Origin: Bradyrhizobium sp. ORS 285 | Lineage (GTDB): Bacteria; Pseudomonadota; Alphaproteobacteria; Rhizobiales; Xanthobacteraceae | Reading direction: 5' to 3' | Assembly: GCF_900176205.1 (NCBI RefSeq) | Contig: NZ_LT859959.1 | Coordinates: forward strand, 2,997,001-3,061,000 | DNA length: 64,000 nucleotides | In this document: positions 8,190 through 16,768 of the stretch, in pieces | Layout of the letters: each line of letters begins with the position of its first letter | Position numbering within the stretch: position 1 is the first letter of the stretch | The notes under the pieces: model-generated | Database searches by the model: none | What the model was told of the DNA's origin: nothing | The model's input: only the letters and a program-made list of their open reading frames with translations | Translations under genes and position numbers: made by a program

Positions 8190-8620
8190 ATCACATCCAC
8201 ATTCTTGCGTATCCCGGCTCGCTGAAGAGGGACGTTTCGCGATCGTCATGAAGCGTCGGGCCGGAGATGCGACGGGCGCGTTGCTCCGCAGCCGGGTGTC
8301 AAAAGCCCGTGCCGACGAACGGAGTGAGGCGACGGCGAAATGGTGTGGTCCTGGTCTCCCGACGCTGAGGCCAAGCCGGTGGTGATGATGATCCGCTGGC
8401 GACGGGGGCAAGACAGCCGGTCCCCGGGGAGAGCACCTATAACCCGCAAAACCGTCGCGCAGGGAAGGCCGGATATTGGGCTGAACCTGTGGTTCTGCCG
8501 CGTGCTTGTTTGCTGCACGCGGACCGCGGGTATCAGTCGATACCCGGTCTTCCCTGCGCCTCTTCTTCCGAAGAGGAGAGGTCGAATGACCGCACAACTC
8601 GGGCGCATGTCGCCGCGGGA
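8190..8620 (+). repeat. Dispersed element with multi-hairpin core, copy 1 (approximate ends)
   Basis: This fills much of the 810-base gene-free stretch before the Mfd-like gene. Its core is an outer stem (CGCAGGGAAGGCCGG at 8458-8472 pairing with 8544-8558, one mismatch). The outer stem encloses a stem CCGCGTGC/GCACGCGG (8498-8505 with 8515-8522) and a stem CGGGTATC/GATACCCG. A tail hairpin CCTCTT/AAGAGG follows at 8559-8576. A second copy at about 35,280-35,720 shares the outer stem, the CGATCGTCA and GCCGACGAACGG landmarks upstream, and ATGAC plus CTCGGGC and ATGTCGC downstream. Small open frames over it look spurious. I see no other gene in 7996-8805. Confidence 0.7.
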
Positions 8621-8805
8621 TGGTTCGGCCATGCCCGCTGATCGGACAGGCCGGTCTCGTCGGCCAGGCGTTTGGTCAGGACAGTGATGGCGCGGGCGCA
8701 ACGTTTGAGTCTCTCGCGATGGAAAGGCCAGATCTTGGGTGCCCTCGACCATTCGAATCCGATAATTGTCGTCAGATTCGCCGGGCTTTCATTCCGGCGT
8801 CCTCA

Positions 8806-11800
8806 ATGACACGTGAGTCCACATCTTTGCCCTCAGTCCTTCGTGCTGCCCGCAGCTCGGTGCAGCGTAAGACGACGTCGCCAAAGCCCTCCGCAGCGCC
8901 AAAGAAGCCGGTTCCGCGCAAGACGATATCGATTGCGCCGAACAAGGTGGCGGTCGCGAAACCCAGCGTCTCCTCCGCGTCGCCTCTGGGACTCCTGGCG
9001 CTGCACCTGGTGGCGGAGTGGCAGGGGGCCGGCCGCGGCGGCGTCGTGTTTCTCGCGGAGAATGAGCGCCGGGCCGAGCGGCTGGCGTCCGTCATTCAGG
9101 TGCTCGAGCCGGCCTGTGATGTGCTCGTCTATCCCCGACTGAACACCTTGCCGTTCGATATGCTCGAGCCGTCGCGTGACATTGCGGGCAGGCGAAGTTC
9201 GGTCCTGCGGCGTCTGGCGCGCGCGAAGAAGCCGGTGCTGCTGATCACGACGGTCGAGGCGATGATGGAGCGCCTGCCGCGGCCGACGGAGTGGTCGGAC
9301 ATCGGCATGCTGCTGCGGGTCGGTGAAACCTACGCCGAACCGCTCGTCGAGGCGCGCTTTGCTGCGCTTGGCTATGACCTGGACGACAGCCCGGATTATC
9401 CCGGCGGCGTGCTGTTTCACGGCAACACATTCGAGATATTCCCGGCCGGCGCGCGCGGCCCGTTCAGGGTCGAGCATTCCGGCGGCAAGATACGGCGGAT
9501 CGCCGCGTTCAATCCGCTGGATCAGGAGGTGATCTCCGAGTTCAAGGAGCTCCAGATCGATCCGATGTCCGAGCGGGTGGCGTTCAAGGAGCGGGCTCGG
9601 AACAAGGCGAGCCTGTTCGAGTATTGCACGCGGGCCAAGTGGATGGCCGATGCCCATGTGCCCAAACATGCTGACACGTGGCTGAGCACGATCGAGGATG
9701 CGGCTCCGCGCGCCGAGCGTGATCGCGCCTATGTGAGCCGCCGCGAATGGGAGCAGGCGGCGAAGCGGATCGCATGGCTGGTGCCGGCGGCGCCCTACCG
9801 GGCGACACCGGAGTTCTTCAAGCAGGCCACGCCGCGCAAGGCGCTGCGCGCCTTCATCGAGGAAGCCCGACGCGGTGATGCGCGTCTCGTGTTTGCCGCA
9901 GCGGTCGAGTCGGATCTGCGACTCATGGCCACGATGAGCGGCGTCAAGGCCGAACCTGCCGATGATTGGGCGCAGGCGATCGCGAGAGGAAGGCGGGAAG
10001 CCGCCTTGCTGGCCGGCTTCGACGCCGGCTTCGTCATTCCCGGACGGAAGCCGATTGTCGTCATCACGGCGTCTGACGTTCTCGGCAGCCGGGCGCATCA
10101 GCCGCAGCCGGCGAACTGGGCCTGGTCACCCGGCTTCGACGCCATCGATCTTCCCGAGCTTGGATCGGTGGTCGTTCATCTGCAGCGCGGCTTGGCCCGG
10201 CTCGGCGGATTGCGGTCGATGGGCACTGCCGGAGTTTCCGCGCGCGAAATGGTTCGGCTGGTGTTTGCCGGCAACGACGCCGTGCTCGTGCCTCTTGCGG
10301 AGCTGGCCCTGACTTGGCCGTACGCGAGTGAACTCGGCGACACCTCGCTCGACAAGGCCGATGGCAGCTCATGGCGGCCGCGGCGGGCCGCTGCCGAGAC
10401 CGAGATCCATGTCGTCGCCAAGGAGCTCGCCAAGCAGAGAAGCCTGCGCCGGCGGCGGCCGGCGCCGAAGCTCGTGCCGCGGCCGGCGAGCTACGAGCAA
10501 TTCGTTGCGCGCTTCCCTTATTTCACCACGCCGGACCAGGCGCAGGCGATCCGCGAGGTCCTGGATGATCTCGCGTCCGGTCATCCGATGGACCGCATCG
10601 TGTGCGGCGATGTCGGCTTCGGCAAGACCGAGGTGGCGTTGCGCGCCGCCGCGGCCACCGTGTTGGCCGGCAGGCAGGTCGCGATCGTCGTGCCGACGAC
10701 GGTGCTGGCGCGACAGCATGTTGAGACGTTCCGCAAGCGCTTTGCCGCGCTCGGCATCGAGGTCGGAAATCTCTCCCGGATCGCGTCGACCGCCGAAGCA
10801 CGCAAGGTACGCGAGGGCTTGAAGAGCGGTGAGCTCAAGGTCGTCGTGGGGACGCTCGCGCTGGCCTCGAAGGACGTCAAGTTTGCCGATCTCGGCCTCG
10901 TCATCATCGACGAGGAGCAGCATTTCGGCGCGGCCGACAAGGCCCTGCTGTCGAGCCTCAACAAGAACGGCCACAGGCTCTGGATGAGTGCGACGCCGAT
11001 CCCGCGCACGCTGGCGGCGGGCCTGACCGGCTTGCGCGACCTCAGCGTGATCGCGACGCCGCCCGTGCATCGTGTTCCCGTCGTGACCAAGGTGGCGCCG
11101 CTGTCGGACATCGCGATCGCCGCGGCCCTGGCGCGCGAGCATCGCCGCAGCGGCCAGAGCTTCCTGATCTGTCCGAGGATTCAGGACCTCGATCCCATGC
11201 AGGCCCGCATTCACGCGCTGGCGCCGGAGCTTCGGATCATCACGATCCACGGCAAGCTGCCTGCTGATGAGATCGACGAGCGGCTGATGGCGTTCGTCGA
11301 AGGCAAGGCCGACGTGCTGCTCGCGACCAACATCGTCGAAAGCGGTCTCGACATCCCCCGGGCCAACACCATCGTCGTGTGCTGGCCGGAAAAATTCGGC
11401 TTGGCGCAACTGCATCAGCTGCGCGGCCGGGTCGGGCGCGGCGGCATCCGCGCCTTCGCGCATTTCCTGACCGAGGGCGGCTCCGACCGATCGGAGCAGC
11501 GGCTCTCCGTGCTCGAGGAGCTCAATCGTCCGGGCGCGGGCTTTGCCATCAGCGCGCGCGATCTCGACCTTCGCGGCGGCGGCGACATGCTGTCGGATCG
11601 CCAGTCCGGTCATGTGCAGGTGTTTGGTCCGACACTCTATGGCCATCTGCTGACCCTGGCTCTGGAGGGCGATCGCGACGGGATGTCCGCCCTGTGGCTT
11701 CCGGAATTGAACCTGCCCATCGCCGAGCTGCTTCCGTCGAACTACGTGCAGTCGGAGGCCGTCAGGCTGGAGATCTATGCCCGGGCTGCGCGCTGCAGGT

Positions 11801-12096
11801 CTGATGATGAGCTTGAGGAGCTCGAGGACGAAACGCAGCGCCGGTTCGGGCCGTTGCCGCCCGCGGCCAGCAACTTTTTCGCCGTTGCCAGGCTCCGGGT
11901 GGAATGCCGGGAGCGGGGGATCATGCGGCTCGATGTCGGTCCGGAGGCGATTGCCGCGACTCTGCTTCCGGGCAGGATCCGCAAGACGTGCTCACGCCTC
12001 CTGCTGCGCGACGGCAACCGTGTTGTCTACGCCGGGCGACGCAGCGAGTCTGTCCTGCAAAGAGTCGAGCAGTTTCTGGAGCTCCTCGACGAATAG
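8806..12096 (+). CDS. Mfd-like transcription-repair coupling helicase, divergent full-length homologue
   Basis: Cytoplasmic SF2 translocase of 1096 aa. A basic, Ser/Pro/Lys-rich leader (residues 1-55) precedes a UvrB-like module (about 60-260). A degenerate RNA-polymerase-interaction segment follows (about 450-510: GSVVVHLQRGLARLGGL, then NDAVLVPLAELAL). The motor has Walker A GDVGFGKTE at 601, DEEQHFG at 702, SATPIPRT at 728, ESGLDIPRANT, and QLRGRVGRG at 871. A C-terminal Mfd-type regulatory domain ends near 1090. Motor motifs are intact, so it should be active, but the non-motor domains are distant from classical Mfd; I infer a second Mfd-type gene. The start chosen excludes a poor upstream extension. 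It has no operon partners. Confidence 0.8.
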   Translation: MTRESTSLPSVLRAARSSVQRKTTSPKPSAAPKKPVPRKTISIAPNKVAVAKPSVSSASPLGLLALHLVAEWQGAGRGGVVFLAENERRAERLASVIQVLEPACDVLVYPRLNTLPFDMLEPSRDIAGRRSSVLRRLARAKKPVLLITTVEAMMERLPRPTEWSDIGMLLRVGETYAEPLVEARFAALGYDLDDSPDYPGGVLFHGNTFEIFPAGARGPFRVEHSGGKIRRIAAFNPLDQEVISEFKELQIDPMSERVAFKERARNKASLFEYCTRAKWMADAHVPKHADTWLSTIEDAAPRAERDRAYVSRREWEQAAKRIAWLVPAAPYRATPEFFKQATPRKALRAFIEEARRGDARLVFAAAVESDLRLMATMSGVKAEPADDWAQAIARGRREAALLAGFDAGFVIPGRKPIVVITASDVLGSRAHQPQPANWAWSPGFDAIDLPELGSVVVHLQRGLARLGGLRSMGTAGVSAREMVRLVFAGNDAVLVPLAELALTWPYASELGDTSLDKADGSSWRPRRAAAETEIHVVAKELAKQRSLRRRRPAPKLVPRPASYEQFVARFPYFTTPDQAQAIREVLDDLASGHPMDRIVCGDVGFGKTEVALRAAAATVLAGRQVAIVVPTTVLARQHVETFRKRFAALGIEVGNLSRIASTAEARKVREGLKSGELKVVVGTLALASKDVKFADLGLVIIDEEQHFGAADKALLSSLNKNGHRLWMSATPIPRTLAAGLTGLRDLSVIATPPVHRVPVVTKVAPLSDIAIAAALAREHRRSGQSFLICPRIQDLDPMQARIHALAPELRIITIHGKLPADEIDERLMAFVEGKADVLLATNIVESGLDIPRANTIVVCWPEKFGLAQLHQLRGRVGRGGIRAFAHFLTEGGSDRSEQRLSVLEELNRPGAGFAISARDLDLRGGGDMLSDRQSGHVQVFGPTLYGHLLTLALEGDRDGMSALWLPELNLPIAELLPSNYVQSEAVRLEIYARAARCRSDDELEELEDETQRRFGPLPPAASNFFAVARLRVECRERGIMRLDVGPEAIAATLLPGRIRKTCSRLLLRDGNRVVYAGRRSESVLQRVEQFLELLDE

Positions 12097-12124
12097 CTAC
12101 GTCATGGATGGGGCCCCGCGCATT

Positions 12125-12244
12125 CCGCTGCATTGGTCGCGCCGGCAATCGCCGCAGCAAGAAAGGCTTCTCACACCTGCGCGGACGGTGGGAAAATCAC
12201 AGATGCTCCCGCGAGCACACGTCATCATCCGACCAATGCAGCGG
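12125..12244. repeat. Perfect 15-bp inverted repeat spanning 120 bp
   Basis: CCGCTGCATTGGTCG at 12,125-12,139 is exactly complementary to 12,230-12,244. The match does not extend outward. It lies in the gap after the Mfd-like gene and ends ten bases before a monooxygenase gene scrap. It could be the ends of a decayed small mobile element or a long-range hairpin. No coding sequence lies between the arms. Confidence 0.6.
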
Positions 12245-12256
12245 TCCGAATATATT

Positions 12257-12331
12257 CTCGCGATCGCGGAGCAGGGCAAGCGGGTCACAAGCGGCTGTGG
12301 AGCGAGATCGCCAAGCTCACCGGCGCCAACA
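12257..12331 (+). pseudogene. Frameshifted scrap of an SsuD-type monooxygenase gene
   Basis: About 75 bases closely match 5311-5384 inside the intact SsuD-type gene. The first part reads IAEQGKR in one frame; after a one-base deletion relative to the intact gene the rest reads KRLWSEIAKLTGANS in the next frame. Nothing homologous is visible on either side. It is a dead fragment left by duplication or by loss of another LLM-class gene that once stood between the Mfd-like and MarR genes. Confidence 0.75.
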
Positions 12332-12397
12332 GTGATGAACCGACCTCTGCGACATCCGCCTGCTGACGCGGAACGATCCGCCTGTGTCGCGCATTAC

Positions 12398-12420
12398 GAC
12401 AGCATATTGTCATATCGACA
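12398..12420 (+). promoter_or_regulatory. Candidate MarR operator
   Basis: The 23 bases GACA-gcatat-TGTC-atatc-GACA make two overlapping inverted repeats of GACA/TGTC in an AT-rich patch just upstream of the MarR start. MarR proteins usually autoregulate through such sites. The site also overlaps an alternative upstream start codon, which favours the downstream start. Confidence 0.4.
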
Positions 12421-12431
12421 GGACGCTGCTG

Positions 12432-12929
12432 ATGCCCGCCTCAGGTTCCGACCCGCCCATCGTCCGCGATCTCGTGCTCAAGGTGTTCGAAACCAATGGC
12501 AGGCTGGTCGACGCGGGCAATGAGTTGGTCCGGCCGGCGGGGCTGACGACGGCTTGGTGGCAGGTGCTGGGTGCGCTCGGCTACTCGCCGCATCCTCTGC
12601 CGGTGGCGCACATCGCGCGCAACATGGGCCTGACCCGCCAGGCGGTGCAGCGCGTCGTCGATCTCTTGATTGCGCGCGGCCTGGTCGCGTTCGAAGCCAA
12701 TCCGCACCATCAACGCGCCAAGCTCGTGGTGCTCACGCCGGCAGGCCGCAACGCACTCGCAGCGGCCGAGGCCGCCGTGGCCCCGCTCGACCGCAGGATT
12801 CTCAAGCGGATCGGGGCGAACCGGATCGCCACCGCGATCGCGGTCTTGAGCGAGCTGAACGACGTGCTCGCACACGATCTCCATCAGCGCGCGCCGACGG
12901 GCCTGCTATCAGCAAAGGACAAGTCATGA
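12432..12929 (+). CDS. MarR-family transcriptional regulator
   Basis: DNA-binding protein of 165 aa with a winged helix: the helix-turn-helix is VAHIARNMGLTRQAVQRVVD (about residues 60-79), followed by the LIARGLVAFEANPHHQRAK wing and LVVLTPAGRNAL. The N- and C-terminal helices would form the dimer interface. It is translationally coupled (ATGA) to an FAD-dependent aromatic hydroxylase, so it probably represses that gene and responds to its phenolic substrate. An ATG 48 bases upstream is possible but would run through the candidate operator. Confidence 0.85.
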   Translation: MPASGSDPPIVRDLVLKVFETNGRLVDAGNELVRPAGLTTAWWQVLGALGYSPHPLPVAHIARNMGLTRQAVQRVVDLLIARGLVAFEANPHHQRAKLVVLTPAGRNALAAAEAAVAPLDRRILKRIGANRIATAIAVLSELNDVLAHDLHQRAPTGLLSAKDKS

Positions 12930-14671
12930 CGACGGTTGCTAACGACCATTACGATACGGATGTCATCATCATCGGCGGCGGACCGATTGGCCTCACCACG
13001 GCCTGCGCGCTCGCCCACCATGGCGTCAGCTTCCGCCTGTTCGAGAAACGACGCGAGCACAAGCCCTATTCGCGAGCCAACAATCTGTGGGCACGGCCGC
13101 AGGAGCTGCTTGCGAGCATCGGCCTGCGCGATGCCCTGGCCGAGAAATCCTACCGGATCACGCAGATCAACACGCTGTTGAACGGTCGGCCGGTCAACCC
13201 CATCGACATTGCAGATGTGGCGAGTCCCTACGGGCGGGTGCTGTACAGCGGACAGGACGTGATCGAGGCCACGCTGGAGTCGCAAGTCGCGGCGCGCGGC
13301 GGCCAGGTCGAACGCGGCGTTTGCGTGACCGGGTTCGAGCAGGATGCGCAAGGTGTCACCGTCACGGTTGCGACGGCGAGCGAACGGGACGACGACAAGA
13401 CCGAAGGGCCGAGCCGGCGGCTGCGCTGCCGCTATCTGATCGGGGCCGACGGCGGCGAGGGGTTCGTGCGCCGGCAACTGGGCTTCGACTTCGTGCCCGA
13501 GAAGCTGCCCAACTGCATGAACCGTCAGGTCGATGCAAAGCTGAGCTGGCGGCGATCGACCGACAAGGATCATCTGTGGTTCTTCTACTATCCGCGCGGC
13601 TTCTGCGGCGTGCTGCCGGTGTGGGAGGGCTATCACCGGCTGTTCTTCCTTGCCGACGATACCGGAATTCCCGACCGCGATCCCACGCTCGAGGAGATGC
13701 AGGCGATCGCGCGCGAGGTGACGCAGGACGAGACGCTGACGCTGACCGATCCGATCTGGCTGACGCACAGCCGCTTCCAGCACGGCGCCGCGCCGCATCA
13801 CGCCAAGGGGCGCGTCTTCCTCGTCGGCGATTCCGGGCATTTGTCGTTGCCGATCGGAGGGCAGGGCATGAATGCCGGCCTGCACGATGCCGTCGGCTTG
13901 GCATGGCGGCTCGCCATGGTGCTCAACGGCGCGGCCGAACCCGTTCTGCTCGACTCCTACGACGAGGAGCGGGGCGGAGAGCATCGCCGGCTCGACGGCC
14001 AGCAGAAGCGCGGCTTCGATAACAGCGTCTATCGCGGGCCGCTGAAAGACGCGGCCATGGACCTTGCCGCCCGGGTGCTGCCCAATATCGGCGCACTGAT
14101 CCAGGGTAGCGCCGACCTGCAGCAATTGACCGTTGCCTATCCCACGAGCCCGCTGAACGAGGATCACCTCAGCGGTTTCGGCGACCTCATCCGGCGCCGC
14201 GCTCCCAAGGCGGGCGAGCGCGCGCCCGATGCGAATGTGATTGCGGCGGACGGCGCCTCGACGACGATCTTCGCGCATCTCTACAATCCAGACGGCCGGA
14301 GTTGGGGCTGGTCGTTGCTCGCGTTCGACGGACGACAGGCCGATGCCATGCCTGAGCTGCGCAGGGCCTGCGCCGCGGCGAAGCCATGGGCATGGTTGCG
14401 ACCGCGGCTGGTTCTCGCCGCTGCCGTTCCCGGGCCTGATGACCCGACGGTGCTGTCCGATCTGGATGGCGTTGCCCACGCCTCGTATGGCATCGGCAGC
14501 GAAGCCGCCCTGGTACTTGTCAGGCCCGACGGGCACATCGCCTTTCGCGGCGCTGCGGACCAGCCGGAGCGTCTGGTTGCCTATTGTCGCAGACTGTTCC
14601 GGGATCAGTCAGCCGAACGCAGGTCAGTCGTCACTCCGGGCGCCGGTGAAGAGTTGTGTCATGGGGCGTGA
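12926..14671 (+). CDS. FAD-dependent monooxygenase (aromatic-ring hydroxylase, PheA/TfdB type)
   Basis: Class A flavoprotein hydroxylase of 581 aa. The FAD Rossmann motif is IIIGGGPIGLTTACAL (about residues 14-29); the NAD(P)H/FAD motif IGADGGEGFVRRQLG lies in the middle; and the second FAD motif is FLVGDSGHLSLPIGGQGMN with the LAWRLA helix. About 180 C-terminal residues form the thioredoxin-like domain found in phenol hydroxylase-type members. It should hydroxylate a substituted phenol or related aromatic with NADPH and oxygen. The start overlaps the MarR stop, consistent with substrate-induced expression. The substrate is not predictable. Confidence 0.88.
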   Translation: MTTVANDHYDTDVIIIGGGPIGLTTACALAHHGVSFRLFEKRREHKPYSRANNLWARPQELLASIGLRDALAEKSYRITQINTLLNGRPVNPIDIADVASPYGRVLYSGQDVIEATLESQVAARGGQVERGVCVTGFEQDAQGVTVTVATASERDDDKTEGPSRRLRCRYLIGADGGEGFVRRQLGFDFVPEKLPNCMNRQVDAKLSWRRSTDKDHLWFFYYPRGFCGVLPVWEGYHRLFFLADDTGIPDRDPTLEEMQAIAREVTQDETLTLTDPIWLTHSRFQHGAAPHHAKGRVFLVGDSGHLSLPIGGQGMNAGLHDAVGLAWRLAMVLNGAAEPVLLDSYDEERGGEHRRLDGQQKRGFDNSVYRGPLKDAAMDLAARVLPNIGALIQGSADLQQLTVAYPTSPLNEDHLSGFGDLIRRRAPKAGERAPDANVIAADGASTTIFAHLYNPDGRSWGWSLLAFDGRQADAMPELRRACAAAKPWAWLRPRLVLAAAVPGPDDPTVLSDLDGVAHASYGIGSEAALVLVRPDGHIAFRGAADQPERLVAYCRRLFRDQSAERRSVVTPGAGEELCHGA

Positions 14672-14717
14672 TCTCATCCGGTTCGCTCGAGCCGGAGGTA
14701 CCAGCGCGCGCGGTCTC

Positions 14718-15125
14718 TTACCGAGGCCTCGCCCGTCGCATTTCGTCTTGCCGCATCGGCATCGCATCGACGCGCTTGAACAGGTCCTCGGCCGAGATCG
14801 GCGTGTGAGAGGCCAGCGCGGTATGGCCGTCCTTGCCGATCAGAGTGACCGTGAAGCGGCGGTTGTCGCTGCTGAGCGCCGCGCGAAGCTGGCGGGAGGC
14901 GACGCTGTCGTCGACAGCCTCGAGCAGCACGATCGCGCGCTCGGACATGCCGGCTTTGGCGGCTTTGTAGATCCGGCGTTGCTGCTGCGTGTCGTCGTCG
15001 TCGGGGCCGGTCACGACCAGGACGCGATTCTTCCATCGGTACGGGTCGAGCAGTGAGGCGTCACTTGGGTGCGGCATGGCGATGAAGCCTGCGAGGAGTG
15101 CGGTCGTGAGCAGATACCGTCGCAT
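14718..15125 (-). CDS. Exported DUF4174-type protein
   Basis: Protein of 135 aa with a Sec signal peptide (RRYLLTTALLAGFIAMPHPSDA). The mature part (YRWKNRVLVVTGPDDDDTQQ, then FTVTLIGKDGHTALASH) fits the DUF4174 family, a small thioredoxin-fold-like periplasmic domain of unknown role. It has no catalytic Cys pair. It is the last of three minus-strand genes after a 97-base gap and converges on the hydroxylase gene. Confidence 0.75.
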   Translation of the reverse strand: MRRYLLTTALLAGFIAMPHPSDASLLDPYRWKNRVLVVTGPDDDDTQQQRRIYKAAKAGMSERAIVLLEAVDDSVASRQLRAALSSDNRRFTVTLIGKDGHTALASHTPISAEDLFKRVDAMPMRQDEMRRARPR

Positions 15126-15222
15126 GGTCGGGCCTCATGATGGCTCTCGCCTGAACGTCGAGGGCGCCGGCTTGGATCTCTGCCCATGCCGCCGGCGTCC
15201 GCTTGAGACTGCGCCGTCAGCT

Positions 15223-15720
15223 CTAGCGGTTGCCCTGGTCCTCGATCGGGACGTCGTCCCAGGGACGATAATACAGCTTGCTGCAGGACTCGCGCAGCAC
15301 GCCGCCTTCGATCGTGATGTCGTCGCGATAGGCGTTGGCGACGAATTTGAGCGTGTCGACATGCCTGGCCTCGAAATACATCTGGTGCACGTCTTCGCGG
15401 CCGGCGCCGAACACGATGCGGCCGACCTTGCTCCAGATCGAGGCCATGGTGCACATGCCGCAGGGCTGCAGCGTGGTGTAGAGCGTGGCGCCACGCAGCT
15501 CGCCGTCGTCGAAGCCGCGGCCAGCGGCGCGGATCGCCTCGATCTCGGCATGCGCCGTGGCGTCGTGCTTGGCGGCGACGTGATTGCGTTCGGCCGCGAT
15601 GATGTCGGAGCCCAGCACGATCACGCAGCCGATCGGCGACAACGAAGGGTCTGCACCATCCTGCGTGGCGACCTTGATCGCCTCCTGCATGAAATGCTCG
15701 TCGGTTTTCAGGTTCGGCAC
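15223..15720 (-). CDS. Nucleoside deaminase (CDA/TadA fold)
   Basis: Zinc-dependent deaminase of 165 aa. The catalytic motif HAE is in ATAHAEIEAIRAAG and the zinc cysteines are in TTLQPCGMCTMASIW. Together they define the cytidine/deoxycytidylate deaminase fold of the TadA/guanine-deaminase branch. The C-terminus (ITIEGGVLRESCSKLYY) differs from tRNA-specific TadA, so a free-base or nucleoside substrate is more likely. The gene starts nine bases after the upstream gene's stop, suggesting co-transcription. Confidence 0.85.
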   Translation of the reverse strand: MPNLKTDEHFMQEAIKVATQDGADPSLSPIGCVIVLGSDIIAAERNHVAAKHDATAHAEIEAIRAAGRGFDDGELRGATLYTTLQPCGMCTMASIWSKVGRIVFGAGREDVHQMYFEARHVDTLKFVANAYRDDITIEGGVLRESCSKLYYRPWDDVPIEDQGNR

Positions 15721-15729
15721 GGTCGGCGC

Positions 15730-16152
15730 TCAGGCTGCGAGCTGTTTCATCTGGGTGATCTTCGCCTGCAGGCTCTCGCGCTGCCGAGCCAGCGTGGCGG
15801 TGGTGGCGGCGTCGCCGGCGCACTCCTGCAGTGCGTCGTCATATTGGCCGAGGATCTGCTCCTCGCCGCTGACGAAGGACGACAGCGCATGGGTGCCGAG
15901 GCCGGTCACCGCGGCGCGAACGCGAATCACGGTCTGGTGCACCGTGGACATGAAGGAGCCGGACTCGTCCGGCGTCTCGCCCATCCGCCGCAGCGCGTCG
16001 TGCAGTTCGGCGTGATCCCGCTCCTTGAGCGCGATCATCTCGGCGAACAGCGCCTTGAGCGCCGGCGTCTCGGCGTCATCAGCGGCTTCCTGATAGCCGT
16101 TGCGCGCATCAACCAGGGACGTGTGCAGTGTCTTCAGGCCGTCTGCAGCCAT
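15730..16152 (-). CDS. PA2169/DUF2383-like four-helix protein
   Basis: Helical protein of 140 aa (LKTLHTSLVDARNGYQEAAD, then ALKALFAEMIALKERDHAEL) resembling the DUF2383 ferritin-like-fold family associated with stress. The start at the internal ATG is preferred because the residues encoded upstream are unlike the family. No signal peptide or metal-ligand set is certain. It leads a short operon with the deaminase. Confidence 0.7.
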   Translation of the reverse strand: MAADGLKTLHTSLVDARNGYQEAADDAETPALKALFAEMIALKERDHAELHDALRRMGETPDESGSFMSTVHQTVIRVRAAVTGLGTHALSSFVSGEEQILGQYDDALQECAGDAATTATLARQRESLQAKITQMKQLAA

Positions 16153-16368
16153 GGTCGCCTCACCGTGTTGCTGGGTGGAATTTCGACCACGACAATCCGG
16201 CTTCGCAAGCTTTGTTCCGGGCCTGCTGCCTTCCGCCACAGGGGCGCGCTACTCCAGGCGGTATGCAGGTTGCCCGCGTCCGGGCGGCATCGTAGGCTCA
16301 CTCATGCGACGGGCAGCATGCTCAGGATATCCTGGTGGCGCTGAGATCGCTGAGGGATTGCGCGTGTG

Positions 16369-16710
16369 ATGGATGAGGACGACCCGGGCGGACAGATCGC
16401 CCTGATCGAGACGCGGATCGAACAGCTTGCCGACAGAGCCGAGCGCTGTCGAAAGATCATCCTGGCGTCGAAGATCGTGATTTCAGGCGGCGCCGCATTG
16501 TTGGTCGGCGCAGTGCTGGGGCTGTTCGGCTCCAATGCAACCGGGCTGCTCGGCGCGATCGCAGCCGTGCTCGGCGGCATCGTCTCGCTGGGATCGAATG
16601 TCAGCACGTTGCGGCAGACCCTGGCGGCGATCGCCGCCGCGGAGACGTTGCGCTCGGAGCTGATCGGCAGGATCGATCTCCGGCTGGTCGGCGAGGGGCG
16701 AGCCGTGTAG
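16369..16710 (+). CDS. Small two-span membrane protein, hypothetical
   Basis: Protein of 113 aa with an N-terminal helix (LIETRIEQLADRAERCRKII) followed by two hydrophobic Gly/Ala-rich segments (IVISGGAALLVGAVLGLFG; GLLGAIAAVLGGIVSLG) and a C-terminal helix. The family is not recognised; the layout suggests an inner-membrane helical-hairpin protein. A GTG one codon earlier could also start translation. It is followed after 58 bases by the FucU/RbsD-like gene. Confidence 0.6.
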   Translation: MDEDDPGGQIALIETRIEQLADRAERCRKIILASKIVISGGAALLVGAVLGLFGSNATGLLGAIAAVLGGIVSLGSNVSTLRQTLAAIAAAETLRSELIGRIDLRLVGEGRAV

Positions 16711-16768
16711 CGCGTGAGCGCCCGACCGCGCCATGCACCTTCGATTAAGGAAACGATGGGGAGACCAC

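Noticed and set aside
7895..8251. 118-codon plus-strand frame across the 5' side of the HNH islet and the repeat
   Set aside because: It spans the composition break and a dispersed repeat, and its residues (Ser/Arg/Cys-rich) lack protein character.
8340..8687. Plus-strand frame inside the dispersed element, ending with residues from ATGACC
   Set aside because: Runs through hairpins whose pairing, not frame, is shared with the second copy.
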